Notes under the pieces: generated by a model | Databases searched by the model: none | Told to the model about the DNA's origin: nothing | The model's input: only the letters and a program-made list of their open reading frames with translations | Origin: an uncultured Clostridia bacterium | Lineage (GTDB): Bacteria; Bacillota; Clostridia; TANB77; CAG-465 | Assembly: GCA_947626975.1 (NCBI GenBank) | Contig: CANQUF010000008.1 | Span: 1 to 46,642, forward strand | Direction: 5' to 3' | DNA: 46,642 nt | Made by a program: the position numbers and the translations under genes | In this document: piece by piece, positions 16,996 to 27,516 of the stretch | How the letters are laid out: the number at the start of each line of letters is the position of its first letter | How positions within the stretch are numbered: position 1 is the first letter of the stretch

Positions 16996-19900
16996 ATGTG
17001 GACTGAAGAGCAAAAATTAGCAATAGATAAAAGAAATTCAAATATATTAGTTTCAGCTTCTGCAGGTAGTGGTAAGACAGCAGTTTTAGTTGAACGTGTT
17101 ATAACAAGAGTTATTAATGATAAGGTAGATATAGATAAATTACTTATAGTAACTTTTACTAATGCTTCTGCATGCGAACTTAAAACACGTCTTATGGAAC
17201 GTATATATAAAGAGTTAGATAATAAAGATATAGATAGGGAATTATATATTTTCTTAAAAAGACAAATAAAAAATATAAATAAAGCAAATATTGATACAAT
17301 ACATTCTTTTTGTCTAAAATTAATAAAGCAAAACTTTAATGTATTAAGTTTAGATCCTAATATCAAAATAGGAGATGAATCTCAAATAAGAGTATTAAAG
17401 ATAAAAGCAATGAACATAGTACTTGAAAATGAGTATTTAAAAAGTAATAGTGAAGATATATCAACAAAAAAAATAGGATTATATGATGTACTTGAGTTAT
17501 TTTCTGGTAAAGATCAAAATTTAGTAGAGTATTTATTTAAGTTATATTCATATATTCAAAGTTTTTCACATCCATTTGAGTGGTTTAAAGAAAACATAGA
17601 AAAATATAATATAAATTTAGACAATGATAATATAGACTTAGTTTATACTAATTTTGGAAGATATATTTTTGATGATGTAATTGATAATATAAATTTATTA
17701 ATTGAATATACTAAAAATATTCAAAATACTTTGGTAGGACTTGATGATTTTGTAAAATTTTATGAATTATTAGATAAAGATATTTTTGAACTACAGAAAA
17801 TTTTAAATATAAATTTATGGGATAAACTCTTTGATTCTTTAAAAAGTATAAATTTTGCAAGAGCGCCTGTATTTAAAGGAACAAATACAGAATTAAAAGA
17901 CAAAATAGTAAATTTTAGAAATAAAATATTAAAAAAGGAAATAGAAAAAATAAGTAAAAAAATATATGCAAAAAGTGCCGAAATATTAACCGATAATAAT
18001 AAAATGTATGAATATGTTAAATATATATATGATTTCATTTATTCATTTAATTTAGAATATGAAAAATTAAAGTCAAATATAGGTATAATTGATTTTAATG
18101 ATATAGAACATTTAGCTTTAGAATTACTTTTAAAAAAAGATGAAAATAATGAATATATTTTAACTGATATAGCAAAAGAAAAACAAAAAGAATTTGAAGA
18201 AATATATACAGATGAATATCAAGATACAAGCTTCGTACAAGAAGCAATACTAAATGCAGTATCAAGAGGAAATAATAGATTTATGGTTGGTGACATTAAG
18301 CAGAGTATATATAAATTTAGACAGGCTATGCCAGAGATATTTAATAGAAAATATGAAAATTATAAATTATTTGATAATAAAAATGGTATAAATGATGAAG
18401 AAGATTGCAAGATACTACTTGCTAAAAATTTTAGAAGTAGAAAAAATGTTACGGATAGTATAAATTATATTTTTGAAGAAATAATGAGCGCAGAGCTTGG
18501 TGATTGTAATTATTTAGATATTGAAAAATTGCAATTTGGATCACAATTATATAAAGATAATAAAGAAAGTAATAATTGTTTATATAATACAGAAATAAAT
18601 ATAATTGATTTAGATGAAGAAAGTAGTAAAGATTTTGATAGTGATGATTCATTAAGTGAAACAGAGGAATATATAAAAGAATTAAAAACGTTTGAAAAAG
18701 AAGCTATATATATTGCAAAAAAAATTAAAAATTTAGTACATAATTTCAGAATATATGATAAAAAAGAAAAAGATTATAGAATGGCAAGTTATAAAGATTT
18801 TGTAATATTATTAAGAAGTATACAAGGTAAATCTGTTATATTAGAAGAAACTTTTAAAAAATATGATATTCCTGTATTTTGTGATGTATCAACTAGTATT
18901 TTTGACAGCGATGAGGTAAAATTAGTGCTATCTTTTTTACGAATACTAGATAATCCTTTGCAAGATATACATTTAGTAAGTGTAATGTATAGTATTATAG
19001 GAAAATTTACTTTAGATGAGTTAATTTATATAAAAACAATAGCACCATCTAAATCAATGTTAGATTCCCTAAAATTATGTAATAATATATTAGAAGAAAA
19101 TATAAAAGATAAAAGTACAAATAATGATAATAAACAAGATATATTACTAAGGAAAATAATCGACTTTTTAAGTCTATTAAATGAATATAAAAAATATTCT
19201 AATATACTTAGTATATCCGACTTACTTATAAAATTATATAACGATACTAATATATATAATCAATTCTTACTTGATGATATGTCAGAGCAAAAGAGAGCAA
19301 ATCTAGATTTATTAGTAGAAATGGCTATAAATTATGAGTCAACTACAGGAGAATCAATATATTCATATATAACATATATTGATAACCTAAAAGATAAGCT
19401 GGATAGTTCAAATTCTAGTGCAAAAATAATTGGCGAAAATGAAGATGTTGTAAGAATAATGACTATACATAAATCAAAAGGATTAGAATTTCCAATTGTT
19501 ATTCTTGCAGATACGACTAAATCATATAATATAAAAGATATAAATAGTCAGGTAGTTATGCATCATAATTTAGGTGTTGGTATTAATGTAGTAAATAATA
19601 AATATAAAATAACATATCCTTCTGTTATAAAGCAAGCTATAAAAGATTTAAATTTAAAAGAAATAAAATCAGAAGAACTTCGTATGTTATATGTTGCAAT
19701 GACAAGAGCAAAAGAAAAATTAATAATATTTGCAACTGTAAAAAACTATAATAAGTTTACCCAAAGTCAAGTAATAATGTATAAAAATGATAAAGTTTAC
19801 CCTAAAATTGTAGAAAAAAATAATAATTATTTTTCAAATATTATGCTAGGTATAATGGCAAATAAAGGTAACTACAAAGAACTATTTGATATAAATGTTA

Positions 19901-20730
19901 TAAAATTTAATCTAGATATATCAAATAGCTTAGATAAAATTTTGCAAGATAATATTAGTTTTGAAAGTGAAGATAAAGAAAATAAGATAAATAAAAAACT
20001 TAGTATAAAAGATAATATATTAAATATTTGTAAAAAAACAAATTATACAGAAAGTAAGGTGCTAGATAATATAAAGGAAAATATTGAATTTAAATATAAA
20101 TATTTAGATGATACTAAAACACTTCAAAGACTAAGTGTTAGTAAAATAAATATAGAAAATAATTATTTAGATGATGATACTAAATCAGAGAATATTGAAT
20201 ATGACTTTAAAATTCCTGATTGTATAAATAAAGAAAAAGAAGTATATTCTGGAGCAAAATATGGTACATTAATTCATTTAGTATTAGAAAATATTGATTT
20301 TAAAAATATATCAACAAAAAATGATATAACAAATTATATAGACTTACTTTTAAAAAATAATATAATTACTGAAGATGAAAAAACAAAAATAAATGTAAAT
20401 AAAATATATAATTTTTTAACTTCAAGTATTGGAATTGAACTAAAAAAATCTTCTAATATATATAGAGAAAGAGAATTTGTACTGTATGATAAAGAGATAT
20501 CAAATAGTCAGGTGCAAGGTATAATTGATCTTTATTATATTAATGAAAAAGGAAATATTGTATTAGTAGATTTTAAAACTAATCATTTTGAAAATGAAAA
20601 TGAATTTATAAAAAAATATAAAAAACAAATAGATATATATAAAAGAGCATTAGATACATTAACAGATAGAAAAGTTGAAAAGGCATATATATATTCATTT
20701 TATTTAGATAAAGAAATTGAGGTAAAATAG
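16996..20730 (+). CDS. addA: ATP-dependent helicase/nuclease subunit A (AddA)
   Basis: AddA and AddB form the Firmicute counterpart of RecBCD, resecting double-strand breaks to a Chi-like site for RecA loading. The 1244-residue protein has the UvrD/Rep helicase motifs: SASAGSGKTAVLVERV (Walker A), YTDEYQDTSFVQ (Walker B), AKNFRSRKNV, IMTIHKSKGLEFPIVIL and LRMLYVAMTRAKEKLII. The C-terminal RecB-type nuclease motif VLVDFKTNH is present. The ribosome binding site is AGGTGA. Its partner addB lies at 29691 on the same strand but 9 kb away, separated by pgeF, comEC, clpE and the IS110 element; in most Firmicutes addB and addA are adjacent. Confidence 0.96.
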   Translation: MWTEEQKLAIDKRNSNILVSASAGSGKTAVLVERVITRVINDKVDIDKLLIVTFTNASACELKTRLMERIYKELDNKDIDRELYIFLKRQIKNINKANIDTIHSFCLKLIKQNFNVLSLDPNIKIGDESQIRVLKIKAMNIVLENEYLKSNSEDISTKKIGLYDVLELFSGKDQNLVEYLFKLYSYIQSFSHPFEWFKENIEKYNINLDNDNIDLVYTNFGRYIFDDVIDNINLLIEYTKNIQNTLVGLDDFVKFYELLDKDIFELQKILNINLWDKLFDSLKSINFARAPVFKGTNTELKDKIVNFRNKILKKEIEKISKKIYAKSAEILTDNNKMYEYVKYIYDFIYSFNLEYEKLKSNIGIIDFNDIEHLALELLLKKDENNEYILTDIAKEKQKEFEEIYTDEYQDTSFVQEAILNAVSRGNNRFMVGDIKQSIYKFRQAMPEIFNRKYENYKLFDNKNGINDEEDCKILLAKNFRSRKNVTDSINYIFEEIMSAELGDCNYLDIEKLQFGSQLYKDNKESNNCLYNTEINIIDLDEESSKDFDSDDSLSETEEYIKELKTFEKEAIYIAKKIKNLVHNFRIYDKKEKDYRMASYKDFVILLRSIQGKSVILEETFKKYDIPVFCDVSTSIFDSDEVKLVLSFLRILDNPLQDIHLVSVMYSIIGKFTLDELIYIKTIAPSKSMLDSLKLCNNILEENIKDKSTNNDNKQDILLRKIIDFLSLLNEYKKYSNILSISDLLIKLYNDTNIYNQFLLDDMSEQKRANLDLLVEMAINYESTTGESIYSYITYIDNLKDKLDSSNSSAKIIGENEDVVRIMTIHKSKGLEFPIVILADTTKSYNIKDINSQVVMHHNLGVGINVVNNKYKITYPSVIKQAIKDLNLKEIKSEELRMLYVAMTRAKEKLIIFATVKNYNKFTQSQVIMYKNDKVYPKIVEKNNNYFSNIMLGIMANKGNYKELFDINVIKFNLDISNSLDKILQDNISFESEDKENKINKKLSIKDNILNICKKTNYTESKVLDNIKENIEFKYKYLDDTKTLQRLSVSKINIENNYLDDDTKSENIEYDFKIPDCINKEKEVYSGAKYGTLIHLVLENIDFKNISTKNDITNYIDLLLKNNIITEDEKTKINVNKIYNFLTSSIGIELKKSSNIYREREFVLYDKEISNSQVQGIIDLYYINEKGNIVLVDFKTNHFENENEFIKKYKKQIDIYKRALDTLTDRKVEKAYIYSFYLDKEIEVK

Positions 20731-20748
20731 ATTTTGAGGTGATATAAA

Positions 20749-21606
20749 TTGAATAAAGATTTTACAGATAATTATATTATTCATGTAAAAGATGAAAATA
20801 GCAATATAGAGTATTTAAAATTTAGAATATTAGAAAAATATAGTAATAAATTAAAACATTGTATAACGTTAAGGCATGGAGGAGTAAGTACAGGAGTATA
20901 TAAAAGTTTAAATTTTAGAACTGCTTTAAATGATAAATATGAAAATGTAGAGAAAAATTTAAGCTATATAACATCATTATTAGATATAGATAAAAATAAT
21001 GTATATAAAGCAAAACAAGATCATACTGATAATATATTAATACTTGATAATAATAATAAAGATAGTTATAAATTTTCTAATCTTTCAAAAGATCGTTATG
21101 ATGGATATATCGTATGTGAAAAAGATATTAATACTTTAGTTACTACTGCTGATTGTAATCCAATTATTATATATGATCCTATATTAAATATATTTGCAAA
21201 TGTTCATAGTGGATGGAAAGGAACGTTAAAGAGAATTTCTTTAAAAGCAGTTAAAATTATGAATGAAAAGTTTGGATCAAATTATAAAGACTTAATTGTA
21301 TGTATAGGACCATCAATTAGAAGCTGTTGCTTTACAAGTAAAGAAGAAGATTTTAAAAATAAATTTGTAGATGTATTTAAAGATGAAAAAGAATATATAT
21401 ATAAAGATAAAGAGGAAAGATATCATTTTGATCTAATACAAGTTATAACAAAAGATTTTTTAAATATAGGAATAAAAAAAGAAAATATTGTAGATTGTGG
21501 TATATGTACGTGTTGTAATGAGGATAGCTTTTATTCATATAGAAAGGCAACACAAAGAAAAGATGAAGACTACGCTACATTTGCTACTATTGTAGGGCTA
21601 ATATAA
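20749..21606 (+). CDS. pgeF: Laccase-domain protein PgeF/YfiH
   Basis: A 285-residue member of the YfiH (polyphenol oxidase, DUF152) family, associated with peptidoglycan editing in E. coli and shown in several bacteria to act on purine nucleosides. The metal ligands are visible: KQDHTDNI, TTADCNPIIIYD and NVHSGWKGT supply the conserved His, Cys and His. CIGPSIRSCCF and the terminal YSYRK are also characteristic. It starts 18 bases after addA behind a GAGGTGA site, so it is cotranscribed with it; a hairpin terminator follows. Confidence 0.9.
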   Translation: MNKDFTDNYIIHVKDENSNIEYLKFRILEKYSNKLKHCITLRHGGVSTGVYKSLNFRTALNDKYENVEKNLSYITSLLDIDKNNVYKAKQDHTDNILILDNNNKDSYKFSNLSKDRYDGYIVCEKDINTLVTTADCNPIIIYDPILNIFANVHSGWKGTLKRISLKAVKIMNEKFGSNYKDLIVCIGPSIRSCCFTSKEEDFKNKFVDVFKDEKEYIYKDKEERYHFDLIQVITKDFLNIGIKKENIVDCGICTCCNEDSFYSYRKATQRKDEDYATFATIVGLI

Positions 21607-21662
21607 ATTTATATTATAATTTGGCTATGATAATTTATTATAAAAAATATATAAGATTAAAG

Positions 21663-21695
21663 AGGTATAATAGATAAGTCTATTATGCCTTATTT
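21663..21695 (+). terminator. Terminator after pgeF
   Basis: A 12-bp stem AGGTATAATAGA / TCTATTATGCCT with a 4-base loop; the T-tract after it is interrupted. Confidence 0.6.
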
Positions 21696-21793
21696 GTTAA
21701 TATATAACAAAGGTATAAATTACAAAACTAGACATTAATTTTAATTATGAAACTCTTTAATATTTCTTATATAAATGATATAAAATAGATATT

Positions 21794-24037
21794 ATGAAAA
21801 AATTACGTAATTATATAAATAAACATAAAGTTATAATAGTAATTTTCTTAGTTATAGTTTTTTTCTTAAGCTTCAGCCTAAAATATTATAAATTTAATGT
21901 AAAGTACAAAAATATAGATATAGGTACAAATGGTAAATTAGAAGCTATGGTTATTGAAAAATATAGTGTAAATGATAATAAAATTTCATATATTGTGATA
22001 TATAACAATGATAAATTTTTATTAAATATTTACGCAAATAAATATTCATTAGAAAAGGTAAATACTACACAGTTTGTATCTGATTATTCAAACTTTAAAT
22101 ATGGAGATGTAATATCATTTAGAGGAAGTATATCTATTCCAGAAAAATTAGGAAATGAGGGAGAATTTAATTATAAAAATTACTTAAATTCAAAAGATAT
22201 TGTAGGAACTATATCCACGTATGATGCAAAATTAAGTGATGTAAAAATTGGTAATGTATTATTTAATTATATATATAATATAAAAGATAATTTAAGTAGG
22301 AAAATAGATAAAGATATGAATAAAGAGGAAGCAACTCTTTTTAAAAGCATGGTATATGGAGATGATTTAGAATTAGATAGTGAAATTAAGGAAAATTTTG
22401 AAAAATCAGGTATATCTCACTTATTAGTTGTATCAGGTACTCATATGTCAAGTATTATTTTACTACTTAACTTTATATATAAATTTATAAATAAAAAGAA
22501 TAATAAATATATAAATATTTTTGTAATAATAGTATTTTGTATATTATCATCATCAGGTCTTTCAATTATGCGCGCTACAATTATGGGTTTAATTACAGTT
22601 ATATTTAATAATAAAAATAATATAAACATATACTTAAAAATAGCTATTTCAATAATTATAATTTTAATATATAATCCATACTCAATATTAAATTCAGGTA
22701 TGATTTTATCATATTTTGCAGTTATCGGAATAGTTATGTTTCAAAGTCAAATATATAGCTTTTTTAAAATAAAGCTGAAATATATGTTGAAAATACAGTA
22801 TATAAAACCTAAAGGAATAAAAAGTATAATTTATAAAATATTAAAATTAATATTATACCCATTATCAATTACTATATCTGTTCAAATAATGCTACTCCCA
22901 ATTTCTCTATATTTATTTGGACATTTTTATCTAATAACATTTTTATCAAATATAATAATATCGTATATAGATAGTTTTTTTTCTTTTATTTCATTTATAT
23001 ATATTATTTGTATTAATATTCCATATTTGTCAGGTATGCTCGCTTATTTTTTAGTCTTTGTGTTAAAGATAATTATAAATTTAACTAGTTTTCTCTCAAA
23101 ATTTGATATTTTAGAAATTTCTATCCCTAGACTTTCAATTACTTCATATTTGCTATATTATTCATTAATCATTTTGTATAAATTAAAAAAATATATAAAA
23201 GTAAATTTAAAAAATAATATAAAAAGACATTTTAGTAAAATACTATGTATATATTGTATTTTTGTAATGTTATTTATAATCTCAAATTATACATATATTA
23301 CATATTTTGAAAACTATGTATATTATTTTAATGTAAAACAGGGAAATATGGCACTTATACATAAAAATGGAAAAAATATTATTGTAGACATTGGTTCTAC
23401 AACAGAAAACCTTGCATCTAATATTTTGCTTAATTTTGCAAAAGTAAAAAATATAAAAAAGATAGATTTAATTTTACTTACTCATATGCATACAGACCAT
23501 ATAAATGGTGTGCAAGGGTTAATAAATAATATAGAAATAGGAAATGTAGCATATTCAATACCTAAAGAAGATATAACAGAATACTTTCAATTAAAAGAAA
23601 TATTAGAGGAAAATAAAATATCTGTAATTGAACTAGAAGAGTCAGATGAAATTAAGTATAAAGATATAGATATAAAAGTAATATCTCCACCAAAAGATTT
23701 TGAAATAGAAGACTCGGATAGTGTTAATGCAAATTCAATGGTTATAGATATAAAAACAAATAAGTCTAATTTACTTTTTATGGGAGATGCTACAAAGCAA
23801 AGTGAAAAATATTTTCTAAATAAAAGTAATGAAATAGGAAAAGTAGATGTTTTACAAGTAGGTCACCATGGCTCAAGTACTTCAACGTCTGATGAAATGT
23901 TAAATAGTATTAACATAAAAAATGCGTTAATTTCATCTAGAAAAAAAGTATATGGACATCCATCAGAAGATACACTAAATATACTAAAAAAACATAATAT
24001 AAATATATGGATTACAGAAAAAAGTGGACGGATATAA
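21794..24037 (+). CDS. comEC: DNA uptake channel ComEC/Rec2
   Basis: ComEC is the inner-membrane channel that takes single-stranded DNA into the cell during natural transformation. The 747 residues have the family order: an N-terminal membrane segment and OB-like region, a competence domain with many membrane helices (about 190-510, including ISHLLVVSGTHMS, the conserved competence motif), and a C-terminal MBL-fold nuclease-like domain (LLTHMHTDHINGV, LLFMGDATK, QVGHHGSSTS). The start has only a weak ribosome binding site. No comEA is adjacent, so ComEC here stands alone; with radA and the dCMP deaminase it is compatible with competence but not proof of it. Confidence 0.93.
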   Translation: MKKLRNYINKHKVIIVIFLVIVFFLSFSLKYYKFNVKYKNIDIGTNGKLEAMVIEKYSVNDNKISYIVIYNNDKFLLNIYANKYSLEKVNTTQFVSDYSNFKYGDVISFRGSISIPEKLGNEGEFNYKNYLNSKDIVGTISTYDAKLSDVKIGNVLFNYIYNIKDNLSRKIDKDMNKEEATLFKSMVYGDDLELDSEIKENFEKSGISHLLVVSGTHMSSIILLLNFIYKFINKKNNKYINIFVIIVFCILSSSGLSIMRATIMGLITVIFNNKNNINIYLKIAISIIIILIYNPYSILNSGMILSYFAVIGIVMFQSQIYSFFKIKLKYMLKIQYIKPKGIKSIIYKILKLILYPLSITISVQIMLLPISLYLFGHFYLITFLSNIIISYIDSFFSFISFIYIICINIPYLSGMLAYFLVFVLKIIINLTSFLSKFDILEISIPRLSITSYLLYYSLIILYKLKKYIKVNLKNNIKRHFSKILCIYCIFVMLFIISNYTYITYFENYVYYFNVKQGNMALIHKNGKNIIVDIGSTTENLASNILLNFAKVKNIKKIDLILLTHMHTDHINGVQGLINNIEIGNVAYSIPKEDITEYFQLKEILEENKISVIELEESDEIKYKDIDIKVISPPKDFEIEDSDSVNANSMVIDIKTNKSNLLFMGDATKQSEKYFLNKSNEIGKVDVLQVGHHGSSTSTSDEMLNSINIKNALISSRKKVYGHPSEDTLNILKKHNINIWITEKSGRI

Positions 24038-24113
24038 ATATAAAATTTAAAAATAATTTATTTATTGGTATATTTTAGTAAAAATTACAAAATATAAGAA
24101 AAAAGGTGATTGT

Positions 24114-24734
24114 ATGGTTAAAAAAAATGAATATCGTATTTTAGTTACTTTTATAGCTTTTATATTAATTTCTTTAGGAATATATATAGGTTTTTCTACT
24201 ACTTCTAATGGAAGTAAAAATAATCCTAATTTTACTCTTGTAAAAGGATCAGATAATGATGATGACAAAGAAGATGAAGATATAAATTATAGTGAACAAA
24301 CAGATGAATATACTAGTGTTTCTACAAAAACATATGATATAGAATTAATTTATAGGGATCATTATACACTTTGTAATCATACAATAGAAGATAAGAGAGT
24401 AGAATATGGAGTTACTTTAGATGAATTAAAAAAATCAGAGGTAGAAAAACAACAAGTAAATAATAATGAATATAATATAGTAGAAGAAAGTAATGAAAGA
24501 TTAATTTTTTCAAGAAATATTAATCAAAATTGTCCAAACCATTTTTTAGTAAAATTAGAAAATGGTAGTGTTGTTATATATAACGTAGTAAAAGAAGGAG
24601 TAAATACTGTATATAAAAAGCTAGATATATCTCAAGATTCTATAATGCCAGAGCTATTAGAAGAATTAAACTTAGGAATAACTGTAGATTCTAAAGAACA
24701 ATTAAACTTTATTATTGAAGATATAGAAAGCTAA
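24114..24734 (+). CDS. BofC-like membrane-anchored protein
   Basis: A 206-residue protein with a single N-terminal membrane anchor (ILVTFIAFILISLGIYIGF, about residues 8-27), an acidic linker (DNDDDKEDEDIN), and an extracytoplasmic domain. The segment IYRDHYTLCNHTIEDKRVEY recalls the BofC family (aromatic, then Cys and His near the start of the domain), and the LLEELNLGITVDSKEQL ending also fits its C-terminal domain. In Bacillus, BofC restrains the SpoIVB signalling protease in sporulation. The match is from memory and moderate. It has AAAAGGTG upstream and may be read from the comEC transcript, 76 bases before it. Confidence 0.5.
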   Translation: MVKKNEYRILVTFIAFILISLGIYIGFSTTSNGSKNNPNFTLVKGSDNDDDKEDEDINYSEQTDEYTSVSTKTYDIELIYRDHYTLCNHTIEDKRVEYGVTLDELKKSEVEKQQVNNNEYNIVEESNERLIFSRNINQNCPNHFLVKLENGSVVIYNVVKEGVNTVYKKLDISQDSIMPELLEELNLGITVDSKEQLNFIIEDIES

Positions 24735-24755
24735 TACTAATATATAATATAAAAA

Positions 24756-24789
24756 TAATAACCTCAAAAACTTTATCTTGAGGTTATTA
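24756..24789. terminator. Bidirectional terminator between bofC-like gene and clpE
   Basis: Perfect stem AATAACCTCAA / TTGAGGTTATT between convergent genes, with A- and T-rich flanks. Confidence 0.85.
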
Positions 24790-24795
24790 ATTATA

Positions 24796-27171
24796 TTAAT
24801 CTTTTATTATTATTTTATCGTTGGATACGTCTAAAGTATATTTTGTATCTTCTTTTAAATTACCTTTTATATATTCATAAGCTAAGAGATCTTCTACATA
24901 TTTTTGAATTGCTCTAGTTAAAGGTCTAGCACCAAATTTTTCATTAAATCCTACTTTAGCAATAAATTTAGGTACTTTATTTGTATAATCAAATATAATA
25001 TGTCTTTTTGAAGTTTCCATTTGAAGTTCTTTTAATTGTATATCAGCTATTTTTAAAATGCTATCATTTGATAATTTGTTAAATACAATTATATCATCAA
25101 TTCTATTTAAAAATTCAGGTGAGAAGTATTCTCTTAGTGCTTCATTTGTTTTATTTTTTAATAATTCATTTTCCATTTTAGCATTTGAAAATCCGTAACT
25201 TTCACTTTTAAAATTAGTTCCGAGATTAGAAGTAAGTATAATTATAGTATGTTTAAAAGATACACTTCTTCCTTGAGAATCAGTAAGCTTTCCTTCATCT
25301 AAAATTTGCAATAATATATTAGCTATACTTTGATGAGCTTTTTCAATTTCATCGAATAATACAATACTATATGGATTTCTACGAACTTTTTCGGTTAATT
25401 GTCCAGCTTCATCATATCCTACATATCCTGGCGGTGATCCAATTAGTTTAGAGACACTATGTGATTCCATATATTCTGACATGTCAAGTTTTATAACAGA
25501 TTCTTCATTATCAAACAATTCATAAGCTAAAGCTTTTACTAGAGCAGTTTTACCAACACCGGTAGGACCTACGAATATAAAAGAAGGAGGGCGAACTATA
25601 TTTCTAATATTAGCTCTTTTTCTTAAAATAGAATTAGATATAGCATCAATTGCACTTTCTTGACCAATTATTTTTTTATTTAAATTTTCTTTTAAATTAA
25701 GTAATTTTTGTGTTTCTTCAGTTTTTATTCTTGTAACAGGTATTTTAGTCCAAAGTTCAATTACTTGAGCTAAATTTTCAAATGTAAGAACACGAGGTTT
25801 AGATAAACTTTTTAATTTATCTATTTCTTTATTTAATTTACATTCTTGTTCTTTAAGTTTAGCAGCTTTTTCATAAGATTCAACGTCGTTAACATTGTCT
25901 TTAGAATTTAATGAATTGTCAAGTTGTTGCTCTATATTTTCTTCATCTTCTTTTACTTGTGATAACTCATATTCTAATTTTTCTATTTTTGCAAGTATTA
26001 TATCATCTAAATTTACTCTTGAACATGCTTCGTCTAGTAAGTCAATTGCTTTGTCTGGTAAAAAACGGTCATGTATATATTTATCAGAAAGATTTACAGC
26101 ATCTTTTAATAGTTCATCTGGTATCGAAACTTTATGAAAATTTTCATAATATTCTTTAATTCCTTTTAATATTTCAAAACATTCATCTGTTGTTGGCTCA
26201 TCTATTAAAATTGGTTGAAAACGTCTTTCTAATGCAGAATCCTTTTCTATATATTTTCTATATTCCTTTAAAGTAGTAGCTCCAATTAACTGTACACTAC
26301 CATTAGCAAGAGCAGGTTTTAACATATTAGCTGCATTCATAGAATTATCGTGTTCAAGTCCACCTACAATATTATGAACTTCATCTATTGCAAGAATTAT
26401 ATTACCAAGTGATTTACATTCATCAATTATTCCTTTAATTCTTGACTCAAATTGACCTCTAAATTGAGTACCTGCAACTATTGAAGTCATATCAACTAAA
26501 TAAACTTCTTTATTTATTAATTTACTTGGAACCTCGCCATTTGCAATAGCAAGTGCTAGTGCATTTATAACAGCAGTTTTACCAACACCTGGTTCACCAA
26601 TTAAAGCAGGATTGTTTTTACTTCTTCTATTTAAAATTTGTATCATTCTATCAAGTTCAGTTTTTCTTCCAATTACTTTATCAAGTTTACCTTCTCTGGC
26701 TTTTTGTGTAAGATTTTGACCAAATGTCTCTAAATATTTAGCTTTTTTATTTCTTTTATTCTTTGATTTATCTTTATAATCATTATCATTGCTATTAGAA
26801 ATATTTTTATCTTTAATATCTTTTTTATCATTACCTTTTTGATTAGAAGACGAATTAAAAGATGAGAAAATGTTACCTAAGTTAAAAATACCTGGCTTTT
26901 TTTCTACATCATCATCATTTCCATCAAGATTATCAATTGAATCAATTCCAGACATATCATTTAGCATACTTTCAAATTGATTTGACATATTTTCAATATC
27001 TTCTTCAGACATGTTATCAAACTCTTTAATTATATTAGATAAAGGATTAATCCCTTGTTTTTTTGCACAACTTAAGCAAAGTCCTTTTGTTTTCCCAGTA
27101 GAATTTCCATCTTTATCTAAACTATTAACAAAAACAACTGCCATATTTTTTTTACATACAGAACATAGCAT
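24796..27171 (-). CDS. clpE: Clp ATPase with N-terminal zinc finger (ClpE-type)
   Basis: A two-AAA-domain Hsp100 unfoldase that would feed substrates to ClpP. Rather than the double Clp_N repeat of ClpC, the N-terminus is a four-cysteine zinc finger (MLCSVCKKN with CLSCAKK), which is the ClpE arrangement. A low-complexity Asn/Asp/Lys linker runs to about residue 145. AAA-1 has GEPGVGKTAVI; a UVR-like coiled coil (YEKAAKLKEQECKLNKEIDK) lies between the domains; AAA-2 has GPTGVGKTALVKAL and the C-terminal GARPLTRAIQ box. The track start at 27183 is a TTG that touches the AGGAG site; ATG 27171 is preferable. It is transcribed alone, toward comEC, and no CtsR-type operator was recognised upstream. 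Confidence 0.9.
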   Translation of the reverse strand: MLCSVCKKNMAVVFVNSLDKDGNSTGKTKGLCLSCAKKQGINPLSNIIKEFDNMSEEDIENMSNQFESMLNDMSGIDSIDNLDGNDDDVEKKPGIFNLGNIFSSFNSSSNQKGNDKKDIKDKNISNSNDNDYKDKSKNKRNKKAKYLETFGQNLTQKAREGKLDKVIGRKTELDRMIQILNRRSKNNPALIGEPGVGKTAVINALALAIANGEVPSKLINKEVYLVDMTSIVAGTQFRGQFESRIKGIIDECKSLGNIILAIDEVHNIVGGLEHDNSMNAANMLKPALANGSVQLIGATTLKEYRKYIEKDSALERRFQPILIDEPTTDECFEILKGIKEYYENFHKVSIPDELLKDAVNLSDKYIHDRFLPDKAIDLLDEACSRVNLDDIILAKIEKLEYELSQVKEDEENIEQQLDNSLNSKDNVNDVESYEKAAKLKEQECKLNKEIDKLKSLSKPRVLTFENLAQVIELWTKIPVTRIKTEETQKLLNLKENLNKKIIGQESAIDAISNSILRKRANIRNIVRPPSFIFVGPTGVGKTALVKALAYELFDNEESVIKLDMSEYMESHSVSKLIGSPPGYVGYDEAGQLTEKVRRNPYSIVLFDEIEKAHQSIANILLQILDEGKLTDSQGRSVSFKHTIIILTSNLGTNFKSESYGFSNAKMENELLKNKTNEALREYFSPEFLNRIDDIIVFNKLSNDSILKIADIQLKELQMETSKRHIIFDYTNKVPKFIAKVGFNEKFGARPLTRAIQKYVEDLLAYEYIKGNLKEDTKYTLDVSNDKIIIKD

Positions 27172-27363
27172 AAAATTTATCAACTCCTAATGTATTTTAT
27201 AATTTATATATAAATATATGCACTTTTTATATAACATATATCAAATAGAAGTATATCATAATTTTTTAATCTTTACAACACTAAAATTAAAATTATATCT
27301 TTCAATTTATCTATAAATATAATAAAATACAAATTGTACAATTGAATATTTTTTAAACTGGGC
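27172..27363. other. Non-coding region upstream of clpE with a palindrome
   Basis: Nothing coding. It should contain the minus-strand clpE promoter, but no pair of good boxes was found. At 27328-27338 lies TACAAATTGTA, the same dyad found upstream of the repeat-protein genes, overlapped by a perfect 12-bp palindrome AATTGTACAATT at 27332-27343. Confidence 0.5.
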
Positions 27364-27392
27364 TTTAAAAAATATATATTTTTTGATATAAT
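27364..27392 (+). promoter_or_regulatory. Promoter left of the IS110 element, pointing toward scpB
   Basis: TTTAAA at 27364-27369, 17-bp spacer, TATAAT at 27387-27392, followed by AAAAGGAG at 27401-27408. Behind the ribosome binding site a TTG (27420) opens a 34-codon frame that runs into the end of the insertion element, so the original gene or leader served by this promoter is no longer recognisable. Confidence 0.55.
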
Positions 27393-27448
27393 TTGTTTAT
27401 TAAAAGGAGATAAATAAGGTTGAAAAATAATATAGAAAAAAGCCCACG

Positions 27449-27479
27449 AAAAAAGAGCGTTAATGTATACAAGAACGCT
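27449..27479 (-). terminator. Terminator-like hairpin after the transposase gene
   Basis: On the minus strand AGCGTT ... AACGCT is followed by CTTTTTTC. An overlapping hairpin AGAAC/GTTCT could compete with it. Confidence 0.5.
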
Positions 27480-27516
27480 TGTTCTAAGAATATTAAATTA
27501 ATACCAAACAATAAAA

